Shown here one piece after another: positions 1-11,190 of a DNA stretch of 32,594 bases. This DNA is from Smittium mucronatum. Taxonomy: Eukaryota; Kickxellomycota; Harpellomycetes; Harpellales; Legeriomycetaceae. The notes beneath the pieces were generated by a model that saw only the letters and a program-made list of their open reading frames with translations, was not told the DNA's origin and did no database searches. The position numbers and the translations under genes were made by a program. The stretch is from positions 1 to 32,594 of the forward strand of contig LSSL01002257.1 of the NCBI GenBank assembly GCA_001953115.1. Reading direction: 5' to 3'. Each line of letters opens with the position of its first letter. Within the stretch, counting starts at the first letter, position 1.

Positions 1-414
1 TTTTATTATTTCGGCTCCTACACTCTTGCTATTTTCATTTTCATTGTTTTTCGATAAGGCGAACTTTGAACAGTCTTTGATATCAATTTTGCAACCAACA
101 ATCTCTACCAGACTGACCCGATCGGATGGTTCCAGTGCTTTTATTATTTCGGCTCCTACACTCTTGCTATTTTCATTTTCATTGTTTTTCGATAAGGCGA
201 ACTTTGAACAGTCTTTGATATCAATTTTGCAACCAACAATCTCTACCAGACTGACCCGATCGGATGGTTCCAGTGCTTTTATTATTTCGGCTCCTACACT
301 CTTGCTATTTTCATTTTCATTGTTTTTCGATAAGGCGAACTTTGAACAATCTTTGATATCAATTTTGCAACCAACAATCTCTACCAGACTGACCCGATCG
401 GATGGTTCCAGTGC
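1..414. repeat. 138-bp in-frame tandem repeat, three copies, array continues past the window start
   Basis: Copies lie at 1-138, 139-276 and 277-414. The first two are identical. The third differs by one base (g to a near 348), which is synonymous in the minus-strand gene (GAC/GAT). A diverged partial copy follows at 415 to about 455. The period of 46 codons keeps the reading frame. Such low divergence indicates recent expansion or ongoing homogenisation, so copy number probably varies between alleles. Confidence 0.97.
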
Positions 415-1734
415 TTTTATTATTTCGACTCCTACACTTTGGCTATTTTCATCTATTTCGAGTGAGGAAATTCTAGAATCAATAATTAAATCATTAGTCG
501 TTTCCAATGGCTTTATACTATTATCATCACTCATTTTCTTTGGAATCTCGTTATTTCCATGAATTTCTACTTCTGTTTGACACATTTCATTTTGATTAAT
601 TGACTCGAATTTTCCCTCAAAATCGCCATCTCTTTTCTTGATAATTACCTGCTCTTTTTTTATTATTATTCTTTTATTCTTACTCTCCGAGATAAAATCC
701 GGGTCTTGTTTTGTAAAAGCTTTAATGAAATTTACTTTTTTACTAAGATTGCCTTTATTGTTGTTATCAGACAAATTCAAGTTTTCTCTTTTATTTTTTT
801 TACCATACTTATGGCTTTCTTCGTGATTAAATTTTTCATCAAAAGATTTTTCCAAAAGATTTTTTTTTTCTTTTGGAAATTTATCTATTTTTTCTTCCAT
901 ATTTTCAGGGCTTTTTTTTTGATGCGCACCTATTTGTGAATTTTGATTAAAAATATTTTTCTCATACTTAATCTCTTTATGTGGTTCACTCGATATATAG
1001 TCAACATTAATTGAATTCAAAAAATTTATAACTGATTGCATATTTTCATGCACTGGTCCATTTTTTTCCAGATTTCCAAAAAAATTTCCGATCAATCCTA
1101 TCTTCACTTCTTTATTTACGGCTTTTTCCTTTACTATTTTTATTAGAACTTTTATTTCTTCATTTCGGTTATTAAAATTGTCTAGAATAATTCTTGGTTT
1201 TAAGTAAATGGTTATGAAATCCAACCTTTTCATTAAAGAGTTTGAATAAAATTCGTATTCCTCAGATATTGTCAATGGTACATTTTTTTCGGAAATAATT
1301 TCTTTGACTTTTTTTATGCTTTTTATTATATCATCCTCATTTTTTCCATGTTTGCTCATTGGACATTCTCCCAACTGAATGGATTCTATGATATCCAAAT
1401 ATTGGTTATTTTTAAATATTATCTCCAAATTTTTCACTTCAAGACCATCCTTTTCGGTAGAATTTAGTCCCAACTTTAATCGCATTCCTCTATTTTTCAT
1501 TTCACTCATTAGATATAAAACCGAATCCAATACATTTATATTGTCAATGTACAAAACATCGGTTTCTCTGGAAAGTTTATCTAAATCATTTCTTATCTGA
1601 CCGTAAATATCTTGAATCTCTTCTCTATCTAAGTCATTGTTAGTCGACGGGATATTGTATTTTATAGATTTTAAAATAGCCCCATAAACCGCTCCCATAA
1701 TCACCAAAAAAGGAAAAAATATTATTATGTTCAT
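1..1734 (-). CDS. secreted degenerate GH17-like protein with C-terminal 46-residue repeats (3' end missing)
   Basis: One frame stays open for 578 codons and runs off the window start, so the C-terminus is missing. ATG at 1734 is the first ATG after an in-frame TAA 16 codons upstream. Residues 1-18 (MNIIIFFPFLVIMGAVYG) form a hydrophobic signal peptide. Residues about 43-255 follow the GH17 endo-beta-1,3-glucanase barrel pattern: DLDKLSRETDVLYIDNI, then MKNRGMRLKLGL (81-90 region), then SIQLGECPM (118-126) where the family has a VGNE-type acid/base motif, then VKIGLIGNFFGN (about 210-221) where it has the nucleophile motif TE(T)GWP, then NGPVHENMQSVINFL. Aligned this way, both catalytic Glu are replaced (Cys and Leu), so I infer a non-enzymatic wall or surface protein. 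Residues about 258-440 are a Lys/Glu/Asn-rich linker. From residue 441 a 46-residue unit with two Cys repeats. The coding strand is strongly purine-rich, unlike the flanks. The GH17 relationship is judged by eye; the ORF itself is near certain. Confidence 0.8.
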   Translation of the reverse strand, partial: MNIIIFFPFLVIMGAVYGAILKSIKYNIPSTNNDLDREEIQDIYGQIRNDLDKLSRETDVLYIDNINVLDSVLYLMSEMKNRGMRLKLGLNSTEKDGLEVKNLEIIFKNNQYLDIIESIQLGECPMSKHGKNEDDIIKSIKKVKEIISEKNVPLTISEEYEFYSNSLMKRLDFITIYLKPRIILDNFNNRNEEIKVLIKIVKEKAVNKEVKIGLIGNFFGNLEKNGPVHENMQSVINFLNSINVDYISSEPHKEIKYEKNIFNQNSQIGAHQKKSPENMEEKIDKFPKEKKNLLEKSFDEKFNHEESHKYGKKNKRENLNLSDNNNKGNLSKKVNFIKAFTKQDPDFISESKNKRIIIKKEQVIIKKRDGDFEGKFESINQNEMCQTEVEIHGNNEIPKKMSDDNSIKPLETTNDLIIDSRISSLEIDENSQSVGVEIIKALEPSDRVSLVEIVGCKIDIKDCSKFALSKNNENENSKSVGAEIIKALEPSDRVSLVEIVGCKIDIKDCSKFALSKNNENENSKSVGAEIIKALEPSDRVSLVEIVGCKIDIKDCSKFALSKNNENENSKSVGAEIIK

Positions 1735-4246
1735 GTTAATACTGAAGTTAATTAGTTCTGTTTTCTTATATCCAATTTTTTAGAAATCCGATTCTTTATC
1801 ATTCCTTCTCGCGAATATTGAAAACCAATATAAGGATCTTACACAAAGAACTATAACTAATTTATTACAAAATTAACTATTATAAGGGTTTAGATGTAAA
1901 ATAGAAGAAAAATGATTTTTCCATGCTCCTCCTTATATGAATTATATCAAATAATAATCCATAATAATCAAATTTTTAGGCGTTTTTTAAAAAAGTAAAT
2001 TTTACAGTTTGTCTATTTGTGTTGATAAAATTTCCTCCAATATAAGCGCATCAATCCGTTATAAAATAAAAATTTTAAATAACTAATACGAATAAAAAAA
2101 TATTGGCTAAACAAAAATGCAGATATTCTGTATTATAGTGGAATATTAGGATCTCCTATAGCATTTTCAATGCATTAATCGGATTGCTGATTATTTTTGT
2201 ACATTTTTATGAAAAATATCCATTATATTTTGTTTATCTTAACTGGTAAAACTATAAATAAACGCCGGCATCTTTCAAATCTATACAAATATACACGCAT
2301 TAAAGTAACCATAGATTTCCACGATTAAAAATTTATTTTTGTGAATAGATACAATTTTCTAACACTAAATAAAAACTAAATAGGAACAAAATTTTCATTC
2401 TGCCTCTTTTTTTTTAGCATTGCATGTAGTTAATACCATGTTTTCTTATCACTAACCACAAATCATCATTTATTTATACTTGTAAATTTCTTACTTGACA
2501 ATTTCAAGTGAAATTGAATGTCTATATTTCACTTAGGCTGAAAATCTGGCAAACGTTTTTCATGATAAGCACAAGAATGCTTAATGACTGCCTTATGTCA
2601 ATTTTCGCAGGTTTGTTATATAGCTTTAATTTGTAAAGCTTTTCATAGCATAAATCCAACAAATCATCGTTTTCCCTCTGATCAATCAAATCCAATGATG
2701 AATATTAATCATATATATTATATATTGGTATTTAAAACAAGTTATATTATGCGGGGTCGGCCATGAAACTACATCGGGAAAGTCTTTTTTATTTTGGAAG
2801 TTTCCGAATAAAAAAAAATCTCAATTCTTTTATACACAGAGCTTTTTGTTTGTTTTTTAGATGATAAAAAGGGAAATAAATCATTAAATGTGAATTAAAA
2901 TCATATTTAGTATTTAGTTATTATATATAATATATATACTTATCCGCAGTAATAAATCATCGCTTGGTTTTCTATCTCCCTTGATATCAATAGAAAGCCC
3001 AAATATTGTTTTTATCTTACTAAGATAAAAATATTCGAATTTATAACACCTTCCATATTTAAGAATTATAATTTTTATAATTTCTTGAGCCAATTTTTAC
3101 ACGTAAACTTTAAAACGAGTGAAATAGCTTTAATTTAAATAGGACAAAAGTAAGCCATAGCAAAAAATCATTAAAAAAAACCGAAATAAATTTACTTCAA
3201 TAGAATTAAGTTTTTAGAACCCAAATTTAATTTATTTGCTAAATTAAGTAAAATAAAACAATTTAGGTACACATTAATAAATTTTAAACCAGACTAGATA
3301 ATAATTTTTTTTAAACTTGATTGAAATAGTATGCATTTAAGATCCAAATTTATTAAGTTTATCAATTTTTAATCTCAAAAATTGCTTTTCTAACCATGTA
3401 AAGGTGGACGAAATAACTTTGTAAGAGTATTTTTTGAAATAAAATGAAAAATTCTTAATTATACAACACTTTTTTAATTAATTTATATTATAATGATATC
3501 AAAAAACCTTCAAAAAATTATAAAATTTATTAAAATAAAAGCTTTAGATCCATTTTTAATAATTTTCATCCGCCTGATGAGTTTTAAAATGCAAAAAATT
3601 CTTAGGGTATAACTTTACCAAGTATATTTAAATCTAGTGTTTTTTTAAATTTTAGTTCGTTAATATTATTTATTTTTCAATATAGCTGATATAATTTTTT
3701 TAATTATATTTTTAATTAATTTGAAATGGGACTAATTTTTGAATTTTAAAAGTACAAGTTGGTACAAATTTATTTATTTTACCTTCTTCATTAAAATTTT
3801 ATTGTATTTTATTCGTTAAATTGTTTTAAAATTGAATTGGAATTGTTTGAAATGGTTAAAATCAATCGATTAAATTTGAGGAAGATACTGTATTCTACTT
3901 TTAGTTTTTTAACTAGCCTTGAGTGTCTTAAAGTATAAAAATAGGGTCATGAACTTATTTTTTTATAAATTATGGCTTTTAAATAGCCGATAAATTCGGA
4001 TTAAACCAATAAAAGTCCAACCCAATACGGAAAATATAAATTTAATCGCAGAAAGATTTGGCATACTGCCTCAATAGAAATAGTTTGAGCCAAACTCGTA
4101 ATACATTATATCTTTCTAAAAGCGGACTCTTTTCCTACGCATGTTTTAAAAATATTCCGTACTAAAAAAACTGATGATATAAATAAAAAGTCTTGCATAA
4201 ATTCCAAAATAGCAGCTATTGTATTAAGAAGTGCAGTATGATCAAA
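1735..4246. other. gene-free A+T-rich spacer upstream of the GH17-like gene
   Basis: The first part should hold the promoter of the minus-strand gene. The minus strand just upstream of the ATG reads through an A-rich leader, but I see no motif I would call a TATA box or initiator with confidence. A short plus-strand ORF at 2584-2766 lacks family resemblance and is the length expected by chance in such DNA. The stretch at about 2500-2720 is slightly richer in G+C than its surroundings, without recognisable coding content. Confidence 0.6.
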
Positions 4247-4264
4247 TTTTTTTTTTTTTTTTTT
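4247..4264. repeat. 18-nt T tract
   Basis: An uninterrupted run of 18 T on the plus strand, among the longest homopolymers in the window. It could be slippage, or the poly(A) tail of a decayed minus-strand retroposon whose body would lie to its right. Nothing recognisable follows, so this is noted only as a repeat. Confidence 0.9.
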
Positions 4265-5494
4265 GAAAATTTAATTTGGATAACTAACAAAAATTAATGA
4301 GATGACGGTTGATAGAAAACCCATTTGAAAATGATTCTAGTGCATTATCAAGTCAATTTCTCACAAATAATTAGAAAAATTCCAATAATTCCAACCATTT
4401 TTCAGTGGGTGGTCTTTCTGACTGTTTGAATACATCAAATAAGAAATTTTTAGCTGCATAATTTAGAAAACGTTCACAACCTTTCTAATTGAATGGGTAT
4501 CAAACTACCCAAGCAATTTTAATTAATTAAATGCTATGGTATAAACATAAAAATGAGAAAATTTGTAGTATATATATCTGAGCGGATCCAATATTTTATA
4601 ATTGATTTATTTATTTTCATTAAAACAAGATTCATGATATTTGGAAAATATTTTGGGGAGAGAGGGTGTTAAAATATCAATCAAATTAATCTTCAATACA
4701 TTATTTATGAACATCTATATTTTTTAAAAGCAGCAAATTTTTCGATCAAACACCGTATGCCCCAACTTCTTAAGCTTCATGATTAAATTGTTGATCAGTC
4801 TCTTCCGATATTCAAAAAAGATATATTATTGCTAGAGCCATGAAGAAGATTTGAATAGTATTTTTTTTAGATAAGTTTAAATAAAATCGATTAACAAAAT
4901 ATATTTATATATATTTAATTTTGTAACTTTTTAGCCTCAATATCTTTACCACTTGTATTTTATTTTCATATTATTATACTAAACCTAAATAATTCATATT
5001 AGAATTTAATTAATGAAAAATTTATTTGATAATGATAGCTGAAAATTATTTTTAAAATCTATAAAGCATATAATTATATTTGATTACAAGGTGATGCAAT
5101 TTTTGGATTTCTAGTCTTTTCTTTATTTCTTTTTTTAAAAAAAACTTCAGTAAAAAGTCTTTAATTGGCTCATGGATAACAAATTTAAGCCGATAATGAT
5201 ATTCTTTTTAAACTTTATTCTGTCAATAATATTCACAATACTTGATACATAATAAGGCCGTTTTAAATTAACTTTCGACTACACTAGGTATCAAAAGCTG
5301 AATGAATAAAATGAAATGAAATAAAAAACCTATCTAAACTTAGAAATTCTAATTTTTTTTTTTTTTAAAAAGAATACTCTAAAGGATTCCATTGCGTATT
5401 TATCAATTTTGCTTATTTCATAAATTAAGTATCAATTATATTTATTAATGTTATTTTAACTTAATTCCATCTCGAAAATAGATTAAATAACCGA

Positions 5495-5521
5495 TTTGGA
5501 GTTTGGAGTTTGGAGTTTGGA
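5495..5521. repeat. heptamer tandem repeat (TTTGGAG)4
   Basis: Four head-to-tail copies of TTTGGAG, the last without its final G. It is a short internal microsatellite. The unit resembles a telomeric heptamer in length and in its T-then-G layout, but four copies within a desert do not support a telomere call. Confidence 0.9.
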
Positions 5522-6877
5522 ATGTACCAAATTATGTTTTGCTTTTTAATTTTACAACTATATTTATCAATATAAATATCAGGTTTATTATATATATAAA
5601 GACCTATTATTAATTGATGTTTGAGAGTTTGATGAATTATTACACATCAATATAGCCGAATTAAATACATATAAATTTATTATTTATAAGGATATATTTG
5701 GTTTATTTTTTTAATCAGTAAAATATTTGAATTTTAGTTATATATTGATAACTATTTTCTATGATAGTTTAAATTTTCTTATAATCTAATTATTATTTAG
5801 ATTAAAAAAATCCAAATATTTAAACTTGTCCTATATTTATATAGAAAATAGAATATATTTTAAGAACACTTAAGCTTTAATGTTTAGGTAATATGTCAGC
5901 ATCCTTAAACTGTCAGCATAGATGTATGGGGCTACTAGAACGGCAGAAGGGGTTTAGGTGAAAAAATCTTTGAGATTGTTTCACTTTTTTTGACAATTTT
6001 AAATTGATTATTATATCTTTTTACTGGATTTAAAATAAACTCATCGTAAAATAAAATTTAAAATTTGAGAAATTGAAAGATGATGAAGAATAATTTTCTC
6101 TATTTAATTTATGTTCAGTCAAACAATCGAATTATTGGCTTAGTTTACATTGTGTAGAGTTTTATATTTAAGTGATTTTAGAGGATTTTTTTATTCCGAG
6201 TGATTGAGACAAAAAAATTTAAGATGAAAATAAATTTAATGTACGTATTTTAAATATAATTTAAATATCCACAAATTAAATTTTACCGTTATTATATAAT
6301 ACTTGATTTTAAATCCCAAATATTTTTTTCGCAATAAAAATTCAAAAAATCAACGAATTTGAGTTTTCCCTGTGGCCCGAATATTTTATTTAAACCAATA
6401 AATAATTTATTTAAAAATTGGAAAGCAAAATATTAATAAAATAACATGAATCAGTTTTATTGTACTTAACGCTTTAAACTAAGATACATCATTAAAACTC
6501 TACTGAAAAAGCTTTATAATTTTTTCACAACTCATCCAATCAAATTTATATACCAGGACTCAGCCCGACTCTAAATTTTATTACGGTAGATAAGATTTTA
6601 ATAAATTATTTTTAATAAATGTTTTAACCATAAAATCTAAATTATTCTCTTCAGAAAAAAAACAGGAAAAGAAGAATTTTTTTTATTTTCCACATCTACT
6701 TTAAAAACAAAAAAATTTTAATCGAAGGATTAAAAAATGTATAAAAATATCCCTAAAGTTTTTTCAAAGAAAAAATATTGGACTAATGAAAAAACATGAA
6801 TTCTTTTTTCTTTATTATTAAATTAAAAATCCATCACTTTTATTTTTTTTAATTACAATAAAGTGTTTTTTATTGTG

Positions 6878-6880
<3 letters not shown>

Positions 6881-6912
<32 letters not shown>
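6881..6912. repeat. (AT)n microsatellite, about 16 units
   Basis: An uninterrupted alternating A/T dinucleotide run of about 32 bases, self-complementary and therefore able to form a cruciform. It is the longest pure dinucleotide repeat seen here. Confidence 0.95.
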
Positions 6913-6918
<6 letters not shown>

Positions 6919-9900
6919 TTTGATCTAATGTATACATGTATATTGTGAAAATCCTAATATTTTATTATTATTGTTTAAAAATATTTTAAAATATCCATTA
7001 GATCAATTGCGTCTTTATTCATAGCCAAGTGCCATAAAAAAAACTTTTGTGTGTTAGGGAAACTTCACTTGACATTTTGTTTTAAAAAAATTAATAGTTC
7101 TAGCTTTAATTTTTTTTTTAAAAAATCAATGGAAATGAAAAGAAAAATAGTCAGCATTTTTAACAGAATAAAAGGGAAAATATGCTCTATCGAGATTATT
7201 TAATTCATCAATAAAATTAATTGATGTGTAAATTTATAATTTATAAAATAAAATTATACTAAAAGCTAAAAATGTGTATTAAATAGCTTTTTCTTGCCAT
7301 ATATATATAGATATTTGATTTTCGAAATCTTACTGAGATTTTAATTTATTATTTTGAGAATTTATCAGATTTAAATTTATTTTACTAATAGCAAATTTTT
7401 ATTTAAAATAGCAAAAAATTACGCATTAAACATTTAAGATAGTCCCAAAAAAGTCACTAGGGAGATTAGATTTTAAATTTTTTGATTTTTTTTCCCGTAA
7501 ATTGTTTTCATTCTTCACATCAGTACACTTTTAATTTTTGCTCTTGTAGCTCAAGTAAATATTGAAATATTTTTATAAAATTTTTACTTAATTTGATTTT
7601 TCAAAGTTAGTATATATTTATACTCTTTATATGTAAATATAACTTAATTTTCTATAAAATCACATTTTAATTTGAAAAATTGTATTCCTGTAATGAAAAA
7701 AAATTCAATTATAAAAAATTTATGATTTAACAATGCTTATATTTAAACATATTAAATCCATTTTGACTTTAAAATACAAATCAAATGATTAATAAAAATT
7801 AAATTAATTTAATTTGGGTTTTAGAAATGAAAAAAATGAAAAAAATATTATACATAGAAAAATTTACTTCCTGCATCACTGAATTTAATTTTTTGATTTT
7901 ATCTATTAATTCAAAGTCTTGTTTTTATACTTTTACAAATAAAATGATTCGAGAAATACAAATAAACACAATTTCAATATATGGAACATATTTAAGACCC
8001 GAATTAGAATAAATTTATTTTTTTGCCATTTATGATATATTTTACTTAAAACAAAGAATTAACACAAATTTAGAAATATTAACTGGTAAAAAAGCTGTAA
8101 AGTTTTATTATTAGTAATAAGATAAATATAGTTGTATTTTTTTCATTTATAAAAAATTAAGACTCTATAAATCTAGATAAAATAATAAAATATTACCAAA
8201 CTAAGTATAAAAAATTATTCTTTAGTATTTAAAATCAGCGAATTTTTTCGCTCTTAAATTTGCTAGTTATTTCAAATTTAACAAATAAAATAAAAATGAA
8301 TTTGCTATTTCAGATCCTTTCAAGTATTAAATTGAAGACTAAAATCATATTTTATTAATCTAAATTTAAAAAAAAAATTTTAATATTTATTAAAGCTATT
8401 TCCTTTGACCTTTTAACTTTTCAATTTTTTTAACAGCTTTAAATTACTGTTAGAATATTGAAAAATCAAATCGTTTTTCTTAAAAATTATATTATGAATT
8501 TATTGATAATTTTTTTTAAAAATATTTAAATTCAATTTTTTTAAATAGCTTTATTTTTTGCTTTAATAAAATAAATGTAAGTCAGTGTATTAATAGATCT
8601 TCTATAGATATATTTTTTTGGAAAGATTTTAATTATAGCACTTTTTTTACAGTAGTGAAATACACTTATTTAACGTTATTTTTTCCACATTTTTATAGTA
8701 TTTAACTCAAAAATTAAAAAAAAAATCTCTAATTATCAATCTATTTGGTTTATTAATATTTTTTACAGTGATAATTATTCACAAGTAATAAATAAATTAA
8801 ATTCTTCTTTCTCTAAAATTTATTTCATAAAATAATTATAAATCAATAGTTATTAGCGTATTTTTAAAGCATGAAATTCGTTAAATAATTTATAAATATA
8901 AATATATATTTACTTACTTATTTAATAAATCATCTATATAATTTATTATAAATATGGTAAGAATTACCTTGTTGTATATTTTTTCGTGGAACTCACCTAA
9001 AAAAAATTTACCTTAAATGAAATCTAACTTAATTTTAGTATAAAAAAATTTTGCAAAACTTTTTTATTTTTTATGGGTAAATAAAATTAAATTTTAACAG
9101 TTAATAGACTGAATAATTAGGTGAAATGACATGAAGATCAGTTACCTACAAAATATTAAAATCTATTATTACAATATTTTAGAGATTTTATTTTTTTGAA
9201 TAGTAAATTTCAGTAAATTTTGCAAAAATAAACGCATTTTTGAAATAAATCGCAAAATTAGAAAAAATACCATCAGATGTCACTGAATAATCGATAATTA
9301 TTGGTGTGAATAAAATAATTTGACGCAAAATTTTCTATATTTGAAAGCTCTGGAAAATCAATAAGATTTAATTAGGTATATTAGATTTAGCTAATACGTC
9401 TTACTTAATCAAGAATTTTTTTTGCAGATTCCCTCGGTTCAGGAATTAAATTGTGGATATTTCACCATATAAAAAAAATATCGGGAAAATTTTTGAGCTT
9501 TTTCAACCCTCATCAGAATTATAGGACTCAGCTATAACTAAATTTTAATTTTTAAATAAATTCAGGATAGTAATTTTATGAAGTCTAGTCACAAATACTG
9601 GAATTTTATCGGAATTTTATTTTATTGATGACCATATTTATCATTATATTTAAATGTTTTATTTCGAATTTATCACTAAAAATTAATATTTTTATGAATT
9701 TTTTGAGATTTATTTTTAATTTTTTCCGGATTATATATAATTAATTGAAAATGAAAATTAGTAATAATCCAGAGGATGTTTATTTTTATATATATATATT
9801 TTCATCTGTTGGAAAAGTATTCAATTGAATTTTATAAAAATTTATAATGCATAAAAAAAACTAAAAAAATAGTAAAAATGTGTATTATTTTAAACCTTCT

Positions 9901-11062
9901 TGGATAAATTAGAATTTTTTTATTTAGGGCTTTTTAACATAAATATCAGAATTAATCCTTCTTTTAATAAAATAAAAAAATAGTAATTATAAATTGCTTT
10001 TTTAACGTGTTATTTAAATTTTCTGGATCTGATATTTTAATCTTCAATGATTCTCCCCTCATTAATCCATTATATAGAGAAAATATTTGACTTGAGAAAA
10101 AGAAATTTCGAGCGTATAGATTATTCCTCTTGAAAACAAAAATTATCAAATACATATTGTATATTATTTTTTAGATGAGTTCAACACTATCTTTCGTAAA
10201 ATTTATTAAACCTCATATCATAGATATTGACTCAGCAACTTTATTTTATTTAAAAAATAAAAAAATTCAAGAATAGATTAAAAAAAGTATCAAATTTTAA
10301 TAACTTGAATAGATTTTATGCTTGGAAGTCGAATTTTGGTGAAATTTCAATGTATTTATTTATAATTTTTTTAGATGGTATAAAACATTAATATATATTT
10401 ATAATAGTCTATGTATGTTTCCAGCATAAGAAAAAAAAAAGAAGGAATATTTGGGGAGATATTATGAAATTTATTTTTGAAAAAAAAAAAAAACCTATAA
10501 TAAATTTTAAGATCTACTTGAATATTTTTATCTTGAATATTTGTATCTTTGTTTATTTTTTTTATAGTCAATTTTAGAAATTTGCAAAAAAAAATCTAAA
10601 AGTTATAAGACTTTCTTGAGAAATATCTTCAATAATTTTTATAAACTAAATTTATAAATCAACTGCTAATAATTTATTTGACTTGAAAAAATCATTTTAA
10701 TTTGATGAAATAACTTGTAATTTTTTTCCTGAAAACAGCACTATAAACTTTATCCACATTCTAGAATAAAATTAAATAAATTCAAATAATCAAAGTGATG
10801 AGGGGATAAAAAACTAAATTAAATCAGAATAATTAAAAATATTAGACACTGACTTAATTTAAAAAAAAATTATCTTTTTTTATTAAAGCTGATTTTCAGT
10901 TTTGAATAAAACCAGTTTTCTTCACGGAATTAAGTTTAAACATATTTCAGTTATTAAAATGAAATTTATTTATATTTTTTTAAGTTGGCTATTATGTTTA
11001 TAATCTTCGAAGCATAAACTTTATTTTTTAACAATCCCAAAATTGTATCTCATGTCTAAAAA

Positions 11063-11190
11063 TTTTCCAAATTTTTCTATATAAGGTGAAATATCCCAAT
11101 TTTAATACCTTAATCGTGGGAATCTTCAAATTTTTGCTGTATACAGTGGAGTGTACCAGTTAAAGCTAATATGACCAATTTAATCTCGTT
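11063..11190. repeat. degenerate tandem duplication, period about 60 bp, with a transposon-end-like motif
   Basis: The segment starting near 11063 (CCAAATTTTTCTATATAAGG) is followed about 60 bases later by a diverged version (TTCAAATTTTTGCTGTATAC) whose continuation also aligns. The second unit contains TACAGTGGAGTGTACC, which resembles the CAGTGG-type ends of Tc1/pogo-superfamily DNA transposons. No inverted partner was found nearby, so the transposon link is only a suggestion. Confidence 0.4.

Larger units (their letters stand above)
4265..11062. other. gene-free A+T-rich desert
   Basis: No ORF longer than about 60 codons and no RNA gene was found. The ORF at 7827-8012 (Met-Lys-Lys-rich start, 61 codons) has no recognisable family and is within chance expectation. 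Slightly more complex islands occur at about 5885-5965 (two GTCAGCAT copies 17 bases apart), about 6535-6590 and about 9430-9560. The last two share similarity and may be fragments of one decayed repeat family. Confidence 0.6.

Noticed and set aside
26..562. 178-codon plus-strand ORF with three repeats of a Phe/Ser-rich unit
   Set aside because: It is the antisense shadow of the minus-strand repeat-bearing gene; a 138-bp period keeps every frame open once one is open. Signal peptide, domain similarity and purine bias all belong to the minus strand.
638..1600. Short plus-strand ORFs at 638-826, 706-939 and 1379-1600
   Set aside because: All lie antisense to the GH17-like gene and show only hydrophobic composition expected from the complement of Lys/Glu/Asn codons.
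2584..2766. 60-codon plus-strand ORF
   Set aside because: No family resemblance, no supporting context, and chance length in A/T-rich DNA.
5495..5521. Telomere-like heptamer TTTGGAG repeated four times
   Set aside because: Too few copies and interior position; more likely slippage.
7827..8012. 61-codon plus-strand ORF beginning MKKMKK
   Set aside because: Composition equals its surroundings and no motif is present; about the longest ORFs chance would give here.
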